A DNA stretch of 64,000 nucleotides, from contig JADJNC010000013.1 of the NCBI GenBank assembly GCA_016709335.1, positions 53,553 to 117,552 of the forward strand, read 5' to 3'. The position numbers and the translations under genes were made by a program. Under the pieces are notes generated by a model, which saw only the letters and a program-made list of their open reading frames with translations, searched no databases and was not told the origin of the DNA. Source of the stretch: Candidatus Propionivibrio dominans (GTDB lineage Bacteria; Pseudomonadota; Gammaproteobacteria; Burkholderiales; Rhodocyclaceae). Each line of letters starts with the position of its first letter. Position 1 is the first letter of the stretch. Below, piece by piece: positions 62,180 to 64,000 of this stretch.

Positions 62180-64000
62180 ATGCCCTCTTCACAGTTGAAT
62201 ACCGCCAGTAAATACCGCCCGGACATCGACGGCCTGCGCGCCATCGCCATCATTTCGGTCGTTTTTTACCATGCCGGCTTTCCCGGCTTCCCCGGCGGAT
62301 TCGTTGGCGTTGACGTTTTTTTCGTCATCTCAGGCTACCTGATCACCGGACTGCTTTTCAACGAGGCCATGGCCAGCGGCCGTATCAGCCTGAGCGGCTT
62401 TTATGCGCGGCGGGTGCGCCGGCTGATGCCGGCCGGGCTGCTGGTCCTCGCGGTCACCCTCTTGCTGGGCGGCCTGTTCATGCTGCCGGGATCGAGTGAT
62501 CAACGCATACTGGCGCGATCTGCACTGGCCGTGGCTGTGTTCGGCTCAAACTTCTTTTTTGCCTACAAAACCGGCGGCTATTTCGATGACCCGTCTTACA
62601 GCCTGCCCCTGCTGCACACCTGGTCACTGTCCATCGAGGAGCAGTACTACCTGATCTGGCCGCTGCTGTTACTGCTGTTTTTCCGTTTTTACCGGACGCC
62701 GAACACCGAGCACAAGATGCGCTTGCGCGTCATCCTGGCCTTGAGTGCCATGCTGGTGGTTTCTCTTGCCTGGTGCATCATCAGCACACCGAAACAGCAA
62801 AATATGGCTTTTTACCTCCTCCCGGCACGGGTATGGGAATTCGCCATCGGCGGGATCGTCGGGCTGGCGGGTAGCGCCTTCCATGCGCGACTTTATCGCC
62901 ATGCCGAAACGCTTGCGCTGATCGGTCTCGGCCTGATTATCTACTCGGTCACCGTTTTTACCCACAGCACCCCCTTTCCGGGCTGGGCGGCGATGCTTCC
63001 TGTGTTCGGCAGCGCGGCACTGATTTTTGGCCTGAGCGCCAATGAACACGGTCTTGTCCGTCGCCTGCTCTGCGCCCGTCCAATGGTCTTTATTGGAATC
63101 CTGTCCTACTCCTGGTATCTGTGGCACTGGCCGCTTCTCTCCATTTACCGGATCTACAATCTTGGCGCCCAGAATCTGCTGCATAACGCGCTGATCGTGG
63201 CGCTGGCACTCGGCCTGGCCTGGCTGAGTTTTATCTGGATCGAACGCCCGATCCGCCTGCATCGCCCGTGGCTGTTTGGACGCAATCGTTCGACACTGTT
63301 TGCCGGGCTGGGAATCATCTTCTGCACCCTACTGCTCGCCGTCGCACTGCTGGCCTGGAACAAGCGACAAATGTCAACGCCCGAATTTCGCCGGATACAG
63401 GCAGCACGCGAGGATCACCTGCCCCTCAACTGCCTGCTAAATCAGTATCGCCCGCTCACCAAATTACCGGAAGAGGATTGTGTCCACGGCCTGGATAAAG
63501 CACATCCCAAGCTGCTGCTTTGGGGCGATTCACACGCCGACCACATGATGCCGATGCTCATTGAAGCCTTCCCCCGCTTGAGCATTTATCAAATCGCCAT
63601 GGGTGGATGCGTTCCGATCCTTGGCTTCGAGTCACAGTTACCGACGCCTCTGCCTTACTGCGCTGATTTCAATCAGCGCGTCCTCCAGAAAATTACCGAA
63701 TTGCAAGGCAAGGGGCTTGAAACAGTCATCCTTTCTGCACGCTGGCCTCTTTACCTGGGCTATCCGAACATTGGCCTGGCCAGCCAGCGACTTGGCGACT
63801 CTCAGGCTGACGAAGACAAACGTGCACAACTGCACGCCCAAATGCAGCTTCATTTTGAAGCCACGCTGACTGCGCTGGAGAAACTGGGGTTGCGTGTTCT
63901 TGTTCTTGGTCCTATCCCGTCGATGGTCTACCAGATCCCGCAGTGCATCGGTTCACGGGACGCCGCATATTGCAACATCTCCCGCGAGACCAACGCCACC
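62180..64000 (+). CDS. Acyltransferase-3 / SGNH protein (OafA-type), cut by window end
   Basis: Membrane O-acyltransferase with at least 607 aa seen. The N-terminus has the acyltransferase-3 signature YRPDIDGLRAIAIISVVFYHAG, then DVFFVISGYLITG and HTWSLSIEEQYYLIWP, with about ten membrane helices to residue 395. A periplasmic SGNH domain follows: its first block is LLLWGDSHADHMMPM. The C-terminal catalytic part continues past the window end. These enzymes acetylate LPS O-antigen or other glycans, moving acetyl groups across the membrane. The ATG at 62180 places the first helix correctly. It has no close partner here. Confidence 0.93.
   Translation, partial: MPSSQLNTASKYRPDIDGLRAIAIISVVFYHAGFPGFPGGFVGVDVFFVISGYLITGLLFNEAMASGRISLSGFYARRVRRLMPAGLLVLAVTLLLGGLFMLPGSSDQRILARSALAVAVFGSNFFFAYKTGGYFDDPSYSLPLLHTWSLSIEEQYYLIWPLLLLLFFRFYRTPNTEHKMRLRVILALSAMLVVSLAWCIISTPKQQNMAFYLLPARVWEFAIGGIVGLAGSAFHARLYRHAETLALIGLGLIIYSVTVFTHSTPFPGWAAMLPVFGSAALIFGLSANEHGLVRRLLCARPMVFIGILSYSWYLWHWPLLSIYRIYNLGAQNLLHNALIVALALGLAWLSFIWIERPIRLHRPWLFGRNRSTLFAGLGIIFCTLLLAVALLAWNKRQMSTPEFRRIQAAREDHLPLNCLLNQYRPLTKLPEEDCVHGLDKAHPKLLLWGDSHADHMMPMLIEAFPRLSIYQIAMGGCVPILGFESQLPTPLPYCADFNQRVLQKITELQGKGLETVILSARWPLYLGYPNIGLASQRLGDSQADEDKRAQLHAQMQLHFEATLTALEKLGLRVLVLGPIPSMVYQIPQCIGSRDAAYCNISRETNAT

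Overview
This 64 kb window looks like chromosomal DNA of a GC-rich betaproteobacterium, most likely of the order Rhodocyclales. The evidence is the gene order: lptD divergent from amgK-murU-pepP-ubiH, then dusB-fis-purH-purD-hemF, a hemCDXY block, and yhdP-nit-tldD. No tRNA, rRNA, CRISPR array, phage or intact insertion sequence was seen. At least nine single-base frame breaks lie in otherwise normal genes (lptD twice, purD, hemX, yhdP twice, glgX, an ATP-grasp gene twice, a flavoprotein gene). A 22-base G run sits in a 256-base G-rich stretch. Both point to draft-quality sequence rather than gene decay, so broken frames are given here as single genes.

1-31.5 kb is mostly housekeeping. It holds outer-membrane LPS assembly (lptD, carrying an inserted PagP-type lipid A palmitoyltransferase barrel), peptidoglycan sugar recycling (amgK, murU), ubiquinone synthesis (ubiH), tRNA dihydrouridylation and Fis, purine synthesis (purH, purD), haem synthesis (hemF, hemCDXY), an AsmA-like phospholipid-transport candidate (yhdP), a nitrilase-family amidase, tldD, a mechanosensitive channel, aroG, and a GT-C glycosyltransferase overlapping a polyprenyl-phosphate phosphoribosyltransferase-like gene. 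Two accessory islands interrupt it: a metzincin protease flanked by repeats and a duplicated gene end (12.2-13.7 kb), and an MNT/HEPN toxin-antitoxin pair (14.3-15.1 kb).

31.5-49.2 kb is dominated by two modules of one family set: circularly permuted ATP-grasp ligase, alpha-E domain protein and transglutaminase-like peptidase. Module 1 is an ATP-grasp gene plus an alpha-E gene behind a candidate sigma-54 promoter. Module 2 is a fused ATP-grasp/alpha-E protein with three transglutaminase-type proteins, one fused to DUF2126. Between them lie a DUF3616 gene, a VapBC pair with operator repeats, a TerB-like gene, DUF2721, a candidate RiPP precursor with a double-glycine leader followed by a ferritin-like DUF455 protein, and a TauD-type dioxygenase. 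The RiPP/ferritin pair and the two amidoligase modules are the best candidates for undescribed biochemistry, together with the PagP-LptD fusion.

49.2-64 kb is mixed: a small MscS channel, DUF1622, a LysR regulator convergent with a GST plus a fused PNPOx/ferredoxin-reductase/ferredoxin gene, a secreted PHB depolymerase, a glycogen debranching enzyme, an orphan sugar-binding protein, and an acyltransferase-3/SGNH protein cut by the window end. PHB and glycogen enzymes together suggest a lifestyle based on storage polymers.
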